64,000 bases of DNA from Lachnospiraceae bacterium JLR.KK008 (lineage in GTDB: Bacteria > Bacillota > Clostridia > Lachnospirales > Lachnospiraceae), in NCBI GenBank assembly GCA_037015955.1, contig CP143548.1:892001-956000 (forward strand), written 5' to 3'. Position 1 is the stretch's first letter, and every line of letters starts with the position of its first letter. Shown one piece after another: positions 25,547 through 34,695 of this stretch. Below the pieces are notes generated by a model. The model saw only the letters and a program-made list of their open reading frames with translations, had not been told where the DNA came from and searched no databases. A program made the translations under genes and the position numbers.

Positions 25547-28120
25547 ATGGATATTGAACGTGGAAATCTGGAGATCTTGCTGAAAGAGATTCCTTATGAC
25601 GAAATACAATTAAGTGAAAGACCGGGAGGGCGGCGTCATGACTATGCACATGTGGACCGGACGCTCTATCTGGAATACGCCAGACGTATTTTTCCTGCCT
25701 GCTCGGAAGATGAGAGGAGCAGTCACTATGAGTTGCTTGTGGAGAGTATGCGGGACGATAGAGGAGGCGTGCAGAGCCTGTTTGCACTGATCGTGAAGAT
25801 CGCGTCCAGACTGCTCTGTCTGCAGGGGAATGCCGTCAAATGCCGTCTGAATGAAATGCTGCGCTGGCGGGAGATCTCCTTCCAGCTCGGGCAGGAAGTC
25901 TTTACCTGTGCGCTGCTGGCAGCCGAGGACATACGCAGAGGAATGAGGACCAGATTCTTCGCCTGGGAACCGATCATCGGCAGTAACGATATGCGGCTCG
26001 ATCATATTCTGAAGCGGGGACTGGCGGAAAATCATTTTCACCTGAACGGATCGACGAAGATATTTGAGCTCAACTGGAGCTGCCTGATGAATCAGATCGA
26101 AGACCGTGGCCGGGCGTTTGCCAGATTTGAAACAATATTACAGCATGACTATGTGGAGCGGTCAGAGAGACAGAGATTCTATGGACGTTGTCAGGAGGCG
26201 GCGCTCTACCGCCTGTATTTGTTCAGTGTTTTGCACAGGGATCACTATCTGCTGGAAAATGTGGGCAACCTGTTATTAAAGGTAGAAAAGCGGAATGTCT
26301 TTATCTGGGAATGCCTGTCCGGGTTACAGGAGATGATCGGCCTGGCAGGAATGCTGTACGGCGCGGTCAATGAACGCGGCGCGGTGCTCGACTATGCGCT
26401 GGAGAAGGATTCGTACGACAGCAACAATAATTCGTGCCGTCTGCTGGCCGGTGAGCGGAGGTTCCTTTATGCGTGTTACCGGAGCGCGCTGGGAACAGGG
26501 GCCGAGGCCTTTTCTGCGTACGATAAAAATATATTTTACCGCTATCTTGTCCTGCGGACGTATTTCAGAAGCGAGATGATTCAGGTCAACCGCATGGTCG
26601 GTTTCGCTAATTTCAGCGAATATGAACTGCGCAAGGAATACTTTGTGGAAGGAAAAAAGGAATATGAAAGCGAGCTTGTCCGTCTGGCGGTCAATGCCTC
26701 GTTTCAGAATCAGAATATCGTCTCTCTGGAAGCAAGACTTTGTCCGGCGATGGACGCCGGCGGATTGGCGAGGAAGATCAATGAAAAGATCAGAGCGACG
26801 GCGGAAGATGACATTGAGCAAAAGCTGTTTTTTGTTCTGCACTTTCCGAAACAGAGGGAAGAGACTTATCGGCCCGGAGAGCCGCGTAATGCCGCCGTGC
26901 GCAGCAGGACAGCGAGGCAGACAGACGCTATTGTGGCGCTTTTGGAAAAAGAAGGCGGATTGGGCGAATCTGTCAGGGGCATTGATGCCTGCGCCAATGA
27001 GATCGGCTGTCGGCCGGAAGTATTTGCCCGGTATTTCCGTTATCTGCTTGACTATCATCCACCGGTAAGGAGAGAGCGGGCACACAGTCTGATGGCCACG
27101 TACCATGCGGGCGAAGATTTTCTTGACATCGTGGACGGACTGCGGGCGATTGATGAGGCGGTGCTTTTCTGCGGGCTGTCTCGGGGCTGCCGGCTCGGTC
27201 ATGCACTTGCGCTCGGTATCAGTGCCGCTGATTATTATCAGTTCAAGGGGAACCGGGTCGTGATGCCGAAGCAGGATCTGCTGGATGATATTGCGTGGCT
27301 GCTCGTGAAACAGGAGCAATACGGCTGTCCGCTGGACGGGGCGTTAAAGAGTATATTAGAGACAATGTTTTATGAACTGTTTCATGAGATCTACGGCGGG
27401 AGAGTTAAGGGGACCGGGACGATGTTCCGTTATCCGGATTATTACAACAGCTGGATGCTGCGGGGCGACGAACCGTCCGCCTACCTGGCGGATCGTGACA
27501 GTTTTCTGCGGAGACTGGCGGTCGTTCCGCTGCATAAGCCGGACCGCTATCGGTTTAACAAAGCGGCGGCGGATTCGATACGTAGAGTTGATCAGTACAG
27601 AGAGTTGTATGTGCTCTATCATTATGACAGGCGGGTGAGAGAGAGGGGCGCGCAGACGATATTATTTAAAGTACCGTGCGGTTATGCGGAACTGGTGAGG
27701 AATATCCAGGATAAGATGATCCGGGAGCTGGTGGACAGGGGGATTGGCATTGAGACGAACCCGTCTTCCAACTATCTGATCGGGACAATCCGGAAATATG
27801 AGGAACATCCGATCATCCGTTTTAACGGCAGAAAATTAAAAGACACAGAGACAAACATGTCTCTGCAGGTTTCGATCAATACGGACGATCAGGGTGTATT
27901 TGACACTTCGCTGGAAAATGAATATGCGCTGATGACGATCGCCCTGAAAAAAGCCAAAGACGGGAATGGCAGGTATTTATATGATATGGAGGATATTTAT
28001 GCGTGGATCGACTATGTGCGGCGAATGGGCATCACACAGTCGTTTCGGATGCAGGAGGACGGGAAAGCACAGACATCTTGGACAGAGGTTAACTGGAAAG
28101 AGAGAGATTGGAAAATATGA
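25547..28120 (+). CDS. rdrB: RADAR adenosine deaminase RdrB (predicted)
   Basis: 857 residues, more than twice an ordinary adenosine deaminase. All active-site elements are present in order: the zinc pair H163-x-H165 in AENHFHLNGST, H520 and catalytic E523 in YHAGE, H552 in RLGHALALG, the ETNPSSN block, and D780-D781 in NTDDQGVFDTSLENEY. Large insertions between them are typical of RdrB, which assembles into a big shell with RdrA. RADAR deaminates adenosine in RNA or in (d)ATP during phage infection; which is the main substrate is debated. No accessory SLATT or Csx27-like membrane gene follows. Alternative, an isolated divergent deaminase, is unlikely given rdrA upstream. Confidence 0.88.
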   Translation: MDIERGNLEILLKEIPYDEIQLSERPGGRRHDYAHVDRTLYLEYARRIFPACSEDERSSHYELLVESMRDDRGGVQSLFALIVKIASRLLCLQGNAVKCRLNEMLRWREISFQLGQEVFTCALLAAEDIRRGMRTRFFAWEPIIGSNDMRLDHILKRGLAENHFHLNGSTKIFELNWSCLMNQIEDRGRAFARFETILQHDYVERSERQRFYGRCQEAALYRLYLFSVLHRDHYLLENVGNLLLKVEKRNVFIWECLSGLQEMIGLAGMLYGAVNERGAVLDYALEKDSYDSNNNSCRLLAGERRFLYACYRSALGTGAEAFSAYDKNIFYRYLVLRTYFRSEMIQVNRMVGFANFSEYELRKEYFVEGKKEYESELVRLAVNASFQNQNIVSLEARLCPAMDAGGLARKINEKIRATAEDDIEQKLFFVLHFPKQREETYRPGEPRNAAVRSRTARQTDAIVALLEKEGGLGESVRGIDACANEIGCRPEVFARYFRYLLDYHPPVRRERAHSLMATYHAGEDFLDIVDGLRAIDEAVLFCGLSRGCRLGHALALGISAADYYQFKGNRVVMPKQDLLDDIAWLLVKQEQYGCPLDGALKSILETMFYELFHEIYGGRVKGTGTMFRYPDYYNSWMLRGDEPSAYLADRDSFLRRLAVVPLHKPDRYRFNKAAADSIRRVDQYRELYVLYHYDRRVRERGAQTILFKVPCGYAELVRNIQDKMIRELVDRGIGIETNPSSNYLIGTIRKYEEHPIIRFNGRKLKDTETNMSLQVSINTDDQGVFDTSLENEYALMTIALKKAKDGNGRYLYDMEDIYAWIDYVRRMGITQSFRMQEDGKAQTSWTEVNWKERDWKI

Positions 28121-28824
28121 GAAAATGGAACAATAAAAAAAGTGATAAAGTTAATAAGACCGGAGACGAAGCGATGACAGTCATGCCGGGGACAGGCGAG
28201 ATCTACCGGCATTTTAAGGGGAATCTGTACAGGATCGTGACACTGGCCACACATTCGGAGACGGGAGAAAAGATGGTTGTTTATCAGGCACTCTATGGTG
28301 ACTGTGAGATTTATGTGCGGGAGCTGTCCATGTTTATGAGCAAAGTGGACAAAAAGAAATATCCGGATGCGGAGCAGGAGCAGCGGTTCGCCCTGATGCC
28401 GCAGATCATCGGACAGGGGGCGGTGAGCGGAGAGAGCAGGCCGATGCAGAGCCATGCGCAAAGTCAGCCGGATATACCGATACCGCCAGCGCGGCCGGAG
28501 AGCGGACAGGTTCAGCCACAGTCTGTCGTTCGCCCACAGCCCACAGTGACAAAGAAGGAGGCTGCTGCCCGGCCTGCGGATCAGATACAGGAAGATGAGG
28601 CCCCGCTGGACCCGTTTTTATTACAGTTTTTAGATGCGGATACGTATGGGGAAAAGCTGAATCTGCTGGCAGCGCTCCATGGACGGATCACAGATGATAT
28701 GATCAATACGATGGCTGTCTCTCTTGATCTGGAAGTGAATGACGGAGAGATTGAGGAGCGGTATGAGGCGCTGAAGACCTGTCTGCTGACACTGGAAAAG
28801 TATGAATGTAACAGGCTCAGATAA
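28117..28824 (+). CDS. DUF1653 protein overlapping rdrB
   Basis: About 235 residues. DUF1653 domain near the start (GEIYRHFKGNLYRIVTLATH ... VVYQALYGDCEIYVRELSMF), a proline/glutamine-rich linker at about 105-160 and a helical C-terminal domain (PFLLQFLDADTYGEKLNLLA onwards). Two starts are plausible: ATG 28117, overlapping the rdrB stop as ATGA, or ATG 28174 with CGGAGA upstream. DUF1653 has no settled biochemical role. From memory, proteins of this two-domain form are common in Lachnospiraceae outside RADAR loci, so it may be a chromosomal gene rather than part of the defence system. Confidence 0.8.
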   Translation: MRKWNNKKSDKVNKTGDEAMTVMPGTGEIYRHFKGNLYRIVTLATHSETGEKMVVYQALYGDCEIYVRELSMFMSKVDKKKYPDAEQEQRFALMPQIIGQGAVSGESRPMQSHAQSQPDIPIPPARPESGQVQPQSVVRPQPTVTKKEAAARPADQIQEDEAPLDPFLLQFLDADTYGEKLNLLAALHGRITDDMINTMAVSLDLEVNDGEIEERYEALKTCLLTLEKYECNRLR

Positions 28825-28872
28825 GATATGTAATGTGATTTCGGACTGTGCGCATATTCTGGAGGTGAATAG

Positions 28873-29976
28873 ATGATAACGACAGAGCTGGAAGCCCTTG
28901 TGGAGCCGCTGCTTGGCTGGTATGACAAGTCGCATCGCGTCCTGCCGTGGCGGGAGGAGCCGACACCGTACCGGGTATGGATTTCGGAGATCATGTTGCA
29001 GCAGACGAGAGTGGAGGCAGTCAGACCTTATTTTGCCCGCTTTCTGGCTGCTCTGCCCGATATTCGGCATCTGGCGCAGGCGCCGGAGGATGAATTGCTC
29101 AAGCTGTGGGAGGGCCTTGGCTATTACAACCGGGTCCGCAATCTGAAAAAGGCGGCGGTTGAGATCATGGAAACGTATGACGGCCAGATGCCGGGAGACT
29201 ATGAACAACTGCTGAAGCTGCCGGGGATTGGCAGTTACACGGCGGGCGCAATCGCGTCTATCGCTTTCGGCCAGGCTGTGCCGGCGGTCGATGGCAACGT
29301 GCTGCGGGTCATTACAAGAGCGACGGCGGACGACGGGGACATCGGCAGCCAGAAGGTGCGCCGCGGGATTGAGGAGCGTCTGCGCGCCGTGATGCCTCGG
29401 CAGCGTGCAGGGGATATGAATCAGGCGTTGATGGAGCTGGGGGCTGTTGTCTGTATTCCGAACGGAGCGCCCAAATGCGGGGACTGTCCCTGGAAGACGC
29501 TTTGCCAGGCAAGGGCGCTGGGAAAGATCAGCGAATATCCGAAGAAGCCTTCCAAAAAGCCGAGAGTCATTGAGGAAAAGACGATACTGATCATTCAGGA
29601 TGAGAATCGGACGGCTCTGAGGAAGAGACCATCGAAAGGACTTTTGGCGGGGATGTATGAGTTTCCTTCGCTCCCGGGGCACAGAGAGGAAGAAGAAGTT
29701 CTTTCTTATTTAAAGGAGCTGGGTTTGAAAGCGGTCTATATCAGACGGCTGGAGGAGGCAAAACATATTTTCACCCACAGAGAATGGCATATGATCGGCT
29801 ATGTCATTCGGGTGGACGAGCTGGAGAGGGGAGCTTTTGATTCAGAAGAGCCTTTTCTGTTTGCAGAGAGAGATGAGACAGAAGAAAAGTATCCGATTCC
29901 CTCAGCGTTTGTCCGTTATGCGCAATACTTAAAAATCAGGCTTGGCAATGATAAATATATTTACAGCAAAGAGTAA
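28873..29976 (+). CDS. mutY: A/G-specific adenine DNA glycosylase
   Basis: 367 residues. Removes adenine mispaired with 8-oxoguanine. Catalytic features near the N-terminus: LPWRxxxxPYRVWISEIMLQQTRV, helix-hairpin-helix LPGIGSYTAGAIAS with the catalytic Asp in AVDGNVLRV, and the [4Fe-4S] cysteines CIPNGAPKCGDCPWKTLC (C-x6-C-x2-C-x5-C). The C-terminal 130 residues form the NUDIX-like 8-oxoG recognition domain. RBS GGAGGTG before ATG 28873. The promoter of glyA lies in its last codons. Confidence 0.95.
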   Translation: MITTELEALVEPLLGWYDKSHRVLPWREEPTPYRVWISEIMLQQTRVEAVRPYFARFLAALPDIRHLAQAPEDELLKLWEGLGYYNRVRNLKKAAVEIMETYDGQMPGDYEQLLKLPGIGSYTAGAIASIAFGQAVPAVDGNVLRVITRATADDGDIGSQKVRRGIEERLRAVMPRQRAGDMNQALMELGAVVCIPNGAPKCGDCPWKTLCQARALGKISEYPKKPSKKPRVIEEKTILIIQDENRTALRKRPSKGLLAGMYEFPSLPGHREEEEVLSYLKELGLKAVYIRRLEEAKHIFTHREWHMIGYVIRVDELERGAFDSEEPFLFAERDETEEKYPIPSAFVRYAQYLKIRLGNDKYIYSKE

Positions 29977-29989
29977 GCTGTGATATACT
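29960..29989 (+). promoter_or_regulatory. Promoter of glyA, inside the mutY end
   Basis: TTTACA (29960-29965) and TATACT (29984-29989), spacer 18. An imperfectly placed inverted pair AAGCTGT/ACAGCTT flanks the -10 region. Confidence 0.55.
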
Positions 29990-30022
29990 CACAGGTAAAA
30001 ACAGCTTAGAGGAGGAATCGCA

Positions 30023-31261
30023 ATGTATTCATTGGACGAAGTGAGAAATACGGACCCGGAGATCGCACAGGCGATCGTGGACGAGCAGGAGAGACAGAAC
30101 AGTCATATTGAGCTGATCGCCTCGGAAAACTGGGTAAGCAAGGCAGTGATGGCGGCTATGGGAAGCCCTCTGACGAATAAATATGCGGAAGGGTATCCGG
30201 GGAAACGTTATTATGGCGGCTGTCAGTGTGTTGACGTTGTGGAAAATCTGGCCATCGACAGGGCGAAAGAGCTGTTTGGCTGTGATTATGCCAATGTGCA
30301 GCCACACTCCGGTGCACAGGCGAATCTGGCTGTGCAGTTTGCAATCTGCGAACCGGGTGATACGATCATGGGAATGAACCTGGATCACGGCGGACATCTG
30401 ACACACGGAAGCCCGGTCAACATTTCCGGCAAGTATTTTAAGATTGTCCCTTACGGCGTCAATGACGATGGATTCATTGATTATGATAAACTGCGGGAAA
30501 TCGCGCTGGAAGCAAAACCGAAAATGATCATTGCCGGCGCGTCCGCATATGCGAGAACGATCGACTTTAAAAAATTCAGGGAAGTGGCGGACGAAGTCGG
30601 AGCTGTGCTGATGGTGGATATGGCGCATATTGCCGGGCTGGTGGCGGCAGGCCTTCATCCGAGTCCGATTCCCTATGCCGATGTGGTGACGACGACGACA
30701 CATAAGACACTGCGTGGACCGAGAGGCGGCCTGATTCTGGCGAATGAGGCGGCTGCAAAAAAATACAATTTTAACAAAGCAATCTTCCCGGGCATTCAGG
30801 GCGGGCCGCTCATGCACGTGATCGCGGCAAAAGCAGTATGCTTCAAAGAGGCGCTGTCCGATGAATTTAAGACTTATCAGAAAGGAATTGTCGACAATGC
30901 GCAGGCGCTTTGCCAGGGACTTCTGGACCGTGGGATCAAGATCGTGTCCGGCGGCACGGACAATCATCTGATGCTTGTAGATCTGTCCGGATTCGGCCTG
31001 ACGGGCAAGGCAGTGGAAAAGCTGCTCGACGAGGCGCATATCACATGTAATAAAAACACGATCCCCAATGATCCGCAGTCACCTTTTGTGACGAGCGGTA
31101 TTCGCCTGGGTACACCTGCCGTGACATCGAGAGGGATGAACACGGAAGATATGGACAGAATCGCGGAAGCGATCGCGCTTGTTGTCAAGGACGGCGAGGA
31201 AAAGATCCCGCAGGCGAAAGCGATCGTTGAGGAATTGACGAAAAAATATCCTCTGATCTAA
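30023..31261 (+). CDS. glyA: Serine hydroxymethyltransferase
   Basis: 412 residues, normal length. PLP enzyme interconverting serine and glycine with transfer of a C1 unit to tetrahydrofolate. The PLP lysine is K228 in [16 protein letters not shown]; other signatures are [37 protein letters not shown] at the N-terminus and the substrate-side [17 protein letters not shown]. Strong RBS GAGGAGG before ATG 30023. Stands alone between mutY and the amino-acid importer. Confidence 0.97.
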   Translation: MYSLDEVRNTDPEIAQAIVDEQERQNSHIELIASENWVSKAVMAAMGSPLTNKYAEGYPGKRYYGGCQCVDVVENLAIDRAKELFGCDYANVQPHSGAQANLAVQFAICEPGDTIMGMNLDHGGHLTHGSPVNISGKYFKIVPYGVNDDGFIDYDKLREIALEAKPKMIIAGASAYARTIDFKKFREVADEVGAVLMVDMAHIAGLVAAGLHPSPIPYADVVTTTTHKTLRGPRGGLILANEAAAKKYNFNKAIFPGIQGGPLMHVIAAKAVCFKEALSDEFKTYQKGIVDNAQALCQGLLDRGIKIVSGGTDNHLMLVDLSGFGLTGKAVEKLLDEAHITCNKNTIPNDPQSPFVTSGIRLGTPAVTSRGMNTEDMDRIAEAIALVVKDGEEKIPQAKAIVEELTKKYPLI

Positions 31262-31269
31262 CGCGCGAC

Positions 31270-31299
31270 TTGACAAGGACAAGCCTTTTATGGTATTGT
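31270..31299 (+). promoter_or_regulatory. Promoter of the amino-acid ABC importer operon
   Basis: TTGACA (31270-31275) and TATTGT (31294-31299), spacer 18, directly before a palindromic operator. Confidence 0.55.
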
Positions 31300-31307
31300 T
31301 TGTGTCG

Positions 31308-31329
31308 GGATAATTGTATACAATTATCC
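31308..31329. promoter_or_regulatory. Perfect 22-base palindromic operator
   Basis: A perfect palindrome centred between 31318 and 31319, with core ATTGTATACAAT. The TTGTATACAA core resembles sites of GntR-family repressors. It lies just past the transcription start, ideal for repression. Confidence 0.7.
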
Positions 31330-31352
31330 AAAACAGATAAGGAGGATAAATT

Positions 31353-32207
31353 ATGAAAAAGAAATTTTTATCGGTAATTCTTGCAGCTGCAATGGTTTTT
31401 GCCGTGACAGCATGCGGAAGTAAAGAAGAGGCTCCGGCAGCGGAGGCAGGAACAGAGGAAGCGGCAGAGGCTCCGGCAGCGGAAGCAGGCGCAGAGGAAG
31501 CAGCGGAAGGAGAAGCGGAAGCGGCTGGCGGAGAGGGAAAAACCTATATCATCGCTACAGATACCGTGTTTGCACCATTTGAGTTTACGGATGCGAGCAA
31601 CAGTTTCGTGGGAATTGATGTGGATCTGCTGGCAGCGATTGCAGAAGATCAGGGTTTCTCCTATGAGCTGCAGTCTCTTGGTTTTGACGCTGCTCTGCTT
31701 GCAGTAGAGTCCGGACAGGCGGACGGTGTGATTGCCGGTATGTCTATTACAGAGGAAAGAAAAGAGAAGTTTGATTTCTCTGACTCTTACTATGACGCAG
31801 GCGTGACAATGGCAGTTGCCAAAGGTTCGGAAGTAGCTTCTTTTGATGATTTAAACGGTAAGAAAGTTGCTGTCAAGACAGGAACGAACGGTTCGGCTTT
31901 TGCGAAGTCGATCGCAGAAGAATACGGTTTTGAGATCGTGGAATTTGCAGATTCACCGACAATGTATCAGGACGTGATCACAGGCAATACGGTTGCATGT
32001 TTTGAAGATTATCCGGTTATGGCTTACAATATCCAGCAGGGCGCCGGAATGGAGATGCCGGGTGATGTCAACGAGTCTCAGACACCTTACGGTTTTGCCG
32101 TTAAGAAAGGCGAGAATGCAGAGCTTCTGGAAATGTTCCAGGCAGGTCTGAAAAATATCAAAGAAAACGGCAAATATGATGAAATTATTGGTACGTATAC
32201 AAAATAA
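31353..32207 (+). CDS. Polar amino-acid ABC transporter, substrate-binding lipoprotein
   Basis: 284 residues. Lipoprotein signal with lipobox VTACG (Cys21), an alanine/glutamate-rich repetitive linker (about 25-62), then a family 3 solute-binding domain: YIIATDTVFAPFEFTDASNSFVGIDVDLLAAIA, and GMSITEERKEKFDFSDSYY. Members bind polar amino acids such as glutamine, arginine or cystine; specificity is not readable. Strong RBS AAGGAGG before ATG 31353. First gene of a binding protein-permease-ATPase operon. Confidence 0.92.
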   Translation: MKKKFLSVILAAAMVFAVTACGSKEEAPAAEAGTEEAAEAPAAEAGAEEAAEGEAEAAGGEGKTYIIATDTVFAPFEFTDASNSFVGIDVDLLAAIAEDQGFSYELQSLGFDAALLAVESGQADGVIAGMSITEERKEKFDFSDSYYDAGVTMAVAKGSEVASFDDLNGKKVAVKTGTNGSAFAKSIAEEYGFEIVEFADSPTMYQDVITGNTVACFEDYPVMAYNIQQGAGMEMPGDVNESQTPYGFAVKKGENAELLEMFQAGLKNIKENGKYDEIIGTYTK

Positions 32208-32230
32208 ACGATCACTTCTGTGATTAAATG

Positions 32231-32298
32231 GATGACGCATGTGGGCGAAAAATGCACGGAATCGGACGCCGCACGGGGCGGCGTTCACATGCGTCATC
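32231..32298. repeat. Long intercistronic hairpin between binding protein and permease
   Basis: Perfect 13-base arms GATGACGCATGTG (32231-32243) and CACATGCGTCATC (32286-32298), with an inner ACGCCGC/GCGGCGT stem. Not followed by T. Such hairpins often protect the upstream mRNA so that the binding protein is made in excess. Confidence 0.75.
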
Positions 32299-32327
32299 AC
32301 TTAACTGCAGAAAAGGAGGGGGCTTTC

Positions 32328-32984
32328 ATGTCATTTTTGGAATTAATCAGGGAAAACGGGGTATATCTGTTGGCAGCCATGGGCAAGACGCTGGAGCTTA
32401 CCTTTTTATCACTTGTGTTTGCTTCGCTCATCGGTCTGTTTTTCGGTCTGCTGAATGTATCAAAGAAAAAGATACTGCATGTGATCGCCAATGTATATAT
32501 TGACTGCATCAGAGGGGTGCCGTTGATCGTGTTGGCGTTTTTTGTGTACTTTGGTGTGCCGATGGCGATCAATGTGCGGCTCAGTGCATTGACGGCAGGC
32601 ATTATTTCGCTCAGTATGAACGCGGGCGCTTATATGGCGGAGATTGTGCGTGCAGGTATCCAGTCGATCGATAAAGGGCAGATGGAGGCGGCGAGAAGTC
32701 TCGGTCTTCCCTATGGGAAGGCGATGAGCAAGGTAGTGCTTCCCCAGGCCATCAGAACGATGATTCCCTCTATTATCAATCAGTTTATTATGACTTTGAA
32801 GGATACGTCGATCCTCTCTGTGATCGGTTTCCCGGAACTAGTGAAGGCAGGCCAGATTGTGATCGCGCGGAACTTTGAGACATTTCGTATGTGGGCCATC
32901 ATTGCAGTCATGTATCTGATCGTTATCACCACACTCTCGAAGGTTGCAAGGGCATTGGAAAGGAAGATCTCCTATGGGAAATAA
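32328..32984 (+). CDS. Amino-acid ABC transporter permease
   Basis: 218 residues from ATG 32328, chosen because AAGGAGGGGG lies 8 bases upstream and the longer frame runs through the hairpin. HisM/GlnP type with about five membrane segments and the EAA loop [29 protein letters not shown] that contacts the ATPase. The ATPase start overlaps its 3' end by 11 bases. Confidence 0.92.
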   Translation: MSFLELIRENGVYLLAAMGKTLELTFLSLVFASLIGLFFGLLNVSKKKILHVIANVYIDCIRGVPLIVLAFFVYFGVPMAINVRLSALTAGIISLSMNAGAYMAEIVRAGIQSIDKGQMEAARSLGLPYGKAMSKVVLPQAIRTMIPSIINQFIMTLKDTSILSVIGFPELVKAGQIVIARNFETFRMWAIIAVMYLIVITTLSKVARALERKISYGK

Positions 32985-33714
32985 CAATAGCAAAATCAGT
33001 GTAAAGGGACTCAGAAAAAGTTTTGGTCATCTGGAAGTGCTGAAAGGGATGGATATAGAAATCAAGGAGGGTGAGGTCGTCTGTCTGATCGGTCCTTCGG
33101 GTTCGGGCAAGAGCACCTTTCTGCGCTGCATGAACGCACTGGAGAAGATCACTGCCGGTTCGGTGATCATAGACGGCTATGATCTGACCGATAAGAAGAT
33201 CAATATCAACAAGGCGAGAGAAAACATTGGCATGGTTTTCCAGCATTTTAATCTGTTTGCCAATCTCAATGTAATTGATAATATTATGCTGGCGCCGGTG
33301 GAATTAAAGAAGATGACGAAGGAAGAGGCGAGAACGAAAGGCATGGAGCTGCTTGCGATGGTCGGTCTTGCGGAGAAGGCAGAAGTATACCCGAGTAAGC
33401 TCTCGGGCGGGCAGAAACAGCGGGTAGCCATTGCCAGAGCGCTGGCGATGAATCCGGACATCATGTTGTTTGACGAGCCGACGAGTGCGCTTGATCCCGA
33501 GATGGTCGGTGAAGTTTTGGAAGTTATGAAAAATCTTGCCAGAGAGGGTATGACGATGGTCGTGGTGACACATGAGATGGGTTTTGCCAGAGAAGTTGCC
33601 AGCCGTGTCATTTTTATGGACGAGGGTGTGATCGTGGAGGAGGGGACTCCGCAGGAAGTGCTGCTGCATCCCACACAGCCCCGAACGATCGACTTCCTCA
33701 ACAAAGTGTTATAG
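32974..33714 (+). CDS. Amino-acid ABC transporter ATP-binding protein
   Basis: 246 residues from ATG 32974. GlnQ/HisP-type ATPase: Walker [11 protein letters not shown]-loop [11 protein letters not shown], signature [15 protein letters not shown], Walker [16 protein letters not shown] and switch histidine [13 protein letters not shown]. Drives import of the amino acid delivered by the lipoprotein. Last gene of the operon; convergent and overlapping by 6 bases with the YciI-like gene. Confidence 0.95.
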   Translation: MGNNNSKISVKGLRKSFGHLEVLKGMDIEIKEGEVVCLIGPSGSGKSTFLRCMNALEKITAGSVIIDGYDLTDKKININKARENIGMVFQHFNLFANLNVIDNIMLAPVELKKMTKEEARTKGMELLAMVGLAEKAEVYPSKLSGGQKQRVAIARALAMNPDIMLFDEPTSALDPEMVGEVLEVMKNLAREGMTMVVVTHEMGFAREVASRVIFMDEGVIVEEGTPQEVLLHPTQPRTIDFLNKVL

Positions 33715-34008
33715 TAAATAGTTATTCTCTTTGTCGGCCACTTGCAGAGCCGCGAGCGTAAATGTCGCATAACCTTCAGCGACAAGCGGCTCCTGCCGAC
33801 AAAGGGCTTCGGCTTCCTCATAGCTTTGCGTTTTGAAAATAACCATGCCGGCAACGCCCGGACAATGTTTGAGCGGACCACAGAGTTCCAGTTTTCCGTC
33901 TGCATCTAAATTTCTCAGATTTTCAACATGTCTCTCGATCACAGCTTTTGTCACTTTGTTATAAGTCTTCCCCTTTTTGATTGTCATTACATATAACCAT
34001 TTTTCCAT
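33709..34008 (-). CDS. YciI-family small protein
   Basis: 99 residues from ATG 34008 (GGAGGAACAC directly upstream). Ferredoxin-like YciI fold: the conserved histidine and the [25 protein letters not shown] segment, then [23 protein letters not shown]. Enzymatic role of most members unknown. Same strand as the flavoredoxin and dehydrogenase genes, likely one operon with 44 bases to the next gene. Confidence 0.8.
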   Translation of the reverse strand: MEKWLYVMTIKKGKTYNKVTKAVIERHVENLRNLDADGKLELCGPLKHCPGVAGMVIFKTQSYEEAEALCRQEPLVAEGYATFTLAALQVADKENNYLL

Positions 34009-34052
34009 GTGTTCCTCCGATTTTATCACACGTTTCCTGAAACCTTGTTGCC

Positions 34053-34667
34053 TTATCCGACTACTTTCTCGAAATCAGATGCAGGATGTTTGCAGAGCGG
34101 ACAGATAAAGTCTGCCGGAAGCTCTTCACCTTCGTATGTGTAGCCGCATACTTTACAGCGCCATACGGTCTTTCCGGTGGCATTCTGTGCCGGTTTCGGC
34201 TTGATTGAGGACTGATAATAGGCATAGGTTGCCGAAGCCGTTTCTGAGAGCACCTCCATATCGGTGACAGAGGCGATGAACAGCGTGTGGCTGCCAAGAT
34301 CAATGGCCTGTTCCACGGAGGCGCTGATATAACCGTTTGTTCCGGCGGTAATATAGCAGAGACCGTTCTCGCTTCTGCGGCAGCTTTCATAGCCGGCAAA
34401 TTTATCGGTGTCGCGGCCGGACTGGAAACCGAAATGCCGGAACGTTTCAAAGCTGGCATCCTCGCTGAGAATGGAAAGATTGAACTTACCGCTTTTTTGG
34501 ATCAGACTTTCCGTGAAATTCGATTTATTTACGGCAATACTGATCCGGTTTGGTTCGGAAGTTACCTGGCTACCGGTATTGATAATGCAGCCATTGTCTT
34601 TCCCTTCGTATGCGGAAGTGAGGACAAACAGGCCGTATGTCAGTTTGTACATGGTACTTTTATCCAT
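34053..34667 (-). CDS. Flavin reductase-rubredoxin fusion (Hrb-type)
   Basis: 204 residues. N-terminal flavin reductase-like FMN-binding domain (about 1-150; VLTSAYEGKDNGCIINTGSQVTSEPNRISIAVNKSN) fused to a C-terminal rubredoxin (WRCKVCGYTYEGEE ... FICPLCKHPASDFE) with two CxxC pairs for one iron. This is the layout of high-molecular-weight rubredoxin, which feeds electrons to flavodiiron oxidases or rubrerythrins in oxygen and NO detoxification of anaerobes. RBS AGGAGGA before ATG 34667. Confidence 0.92.
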   Translation of the reverse strand: MDKSTMYKLTYGLFVLTSAYEGKDNGCIINTGSQVTSEPNRISIAVNKSNFTESLIQKSGKFNLSILSEDASFETFRHFGFQSGRDTDKFAGYESCRRSENGLCYITAGTNGYISASVEQAIDLGSHTLFIASVTDMEVLSETASATYAYYQSSIKPKPAQNATGKTVWRCKVCGYTYEGEELPADFICPLCKHPASDFEKVVG

Positions 34668-34695
34668 TAAAAATCCTCCTTTTTTCGTTCACTGC

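Noticed and set aside
26324-27319. 331-residue minus-strand ORF inside rdrB
   Set aside because: No RBS, no recognisable domain, and it lies fully antisense to a protein with all deaminase motifs; typical shadow of GC-rich coding sequence.
28873-29976. mutY as a functional RADAR partner
   Set aside because: Adjacent to the locus and a purine-repair enzyme, but it has a normal housekeeping sequence and nothing links it to RADAR beyond proximity.
30029-31039. 336-residue minus-strand ORF inside glyA
   Set aside because: Antisense to a complete serine hydroxymethyltransferase; no domain and no start signals.
32220-32327. N-terminal extension of the amino-acid permease
   Set aside because: The extension translates the intercistronic hairpin, is not hydrophobic and has no RBS; the start at 32328 follows AAGGAGG.
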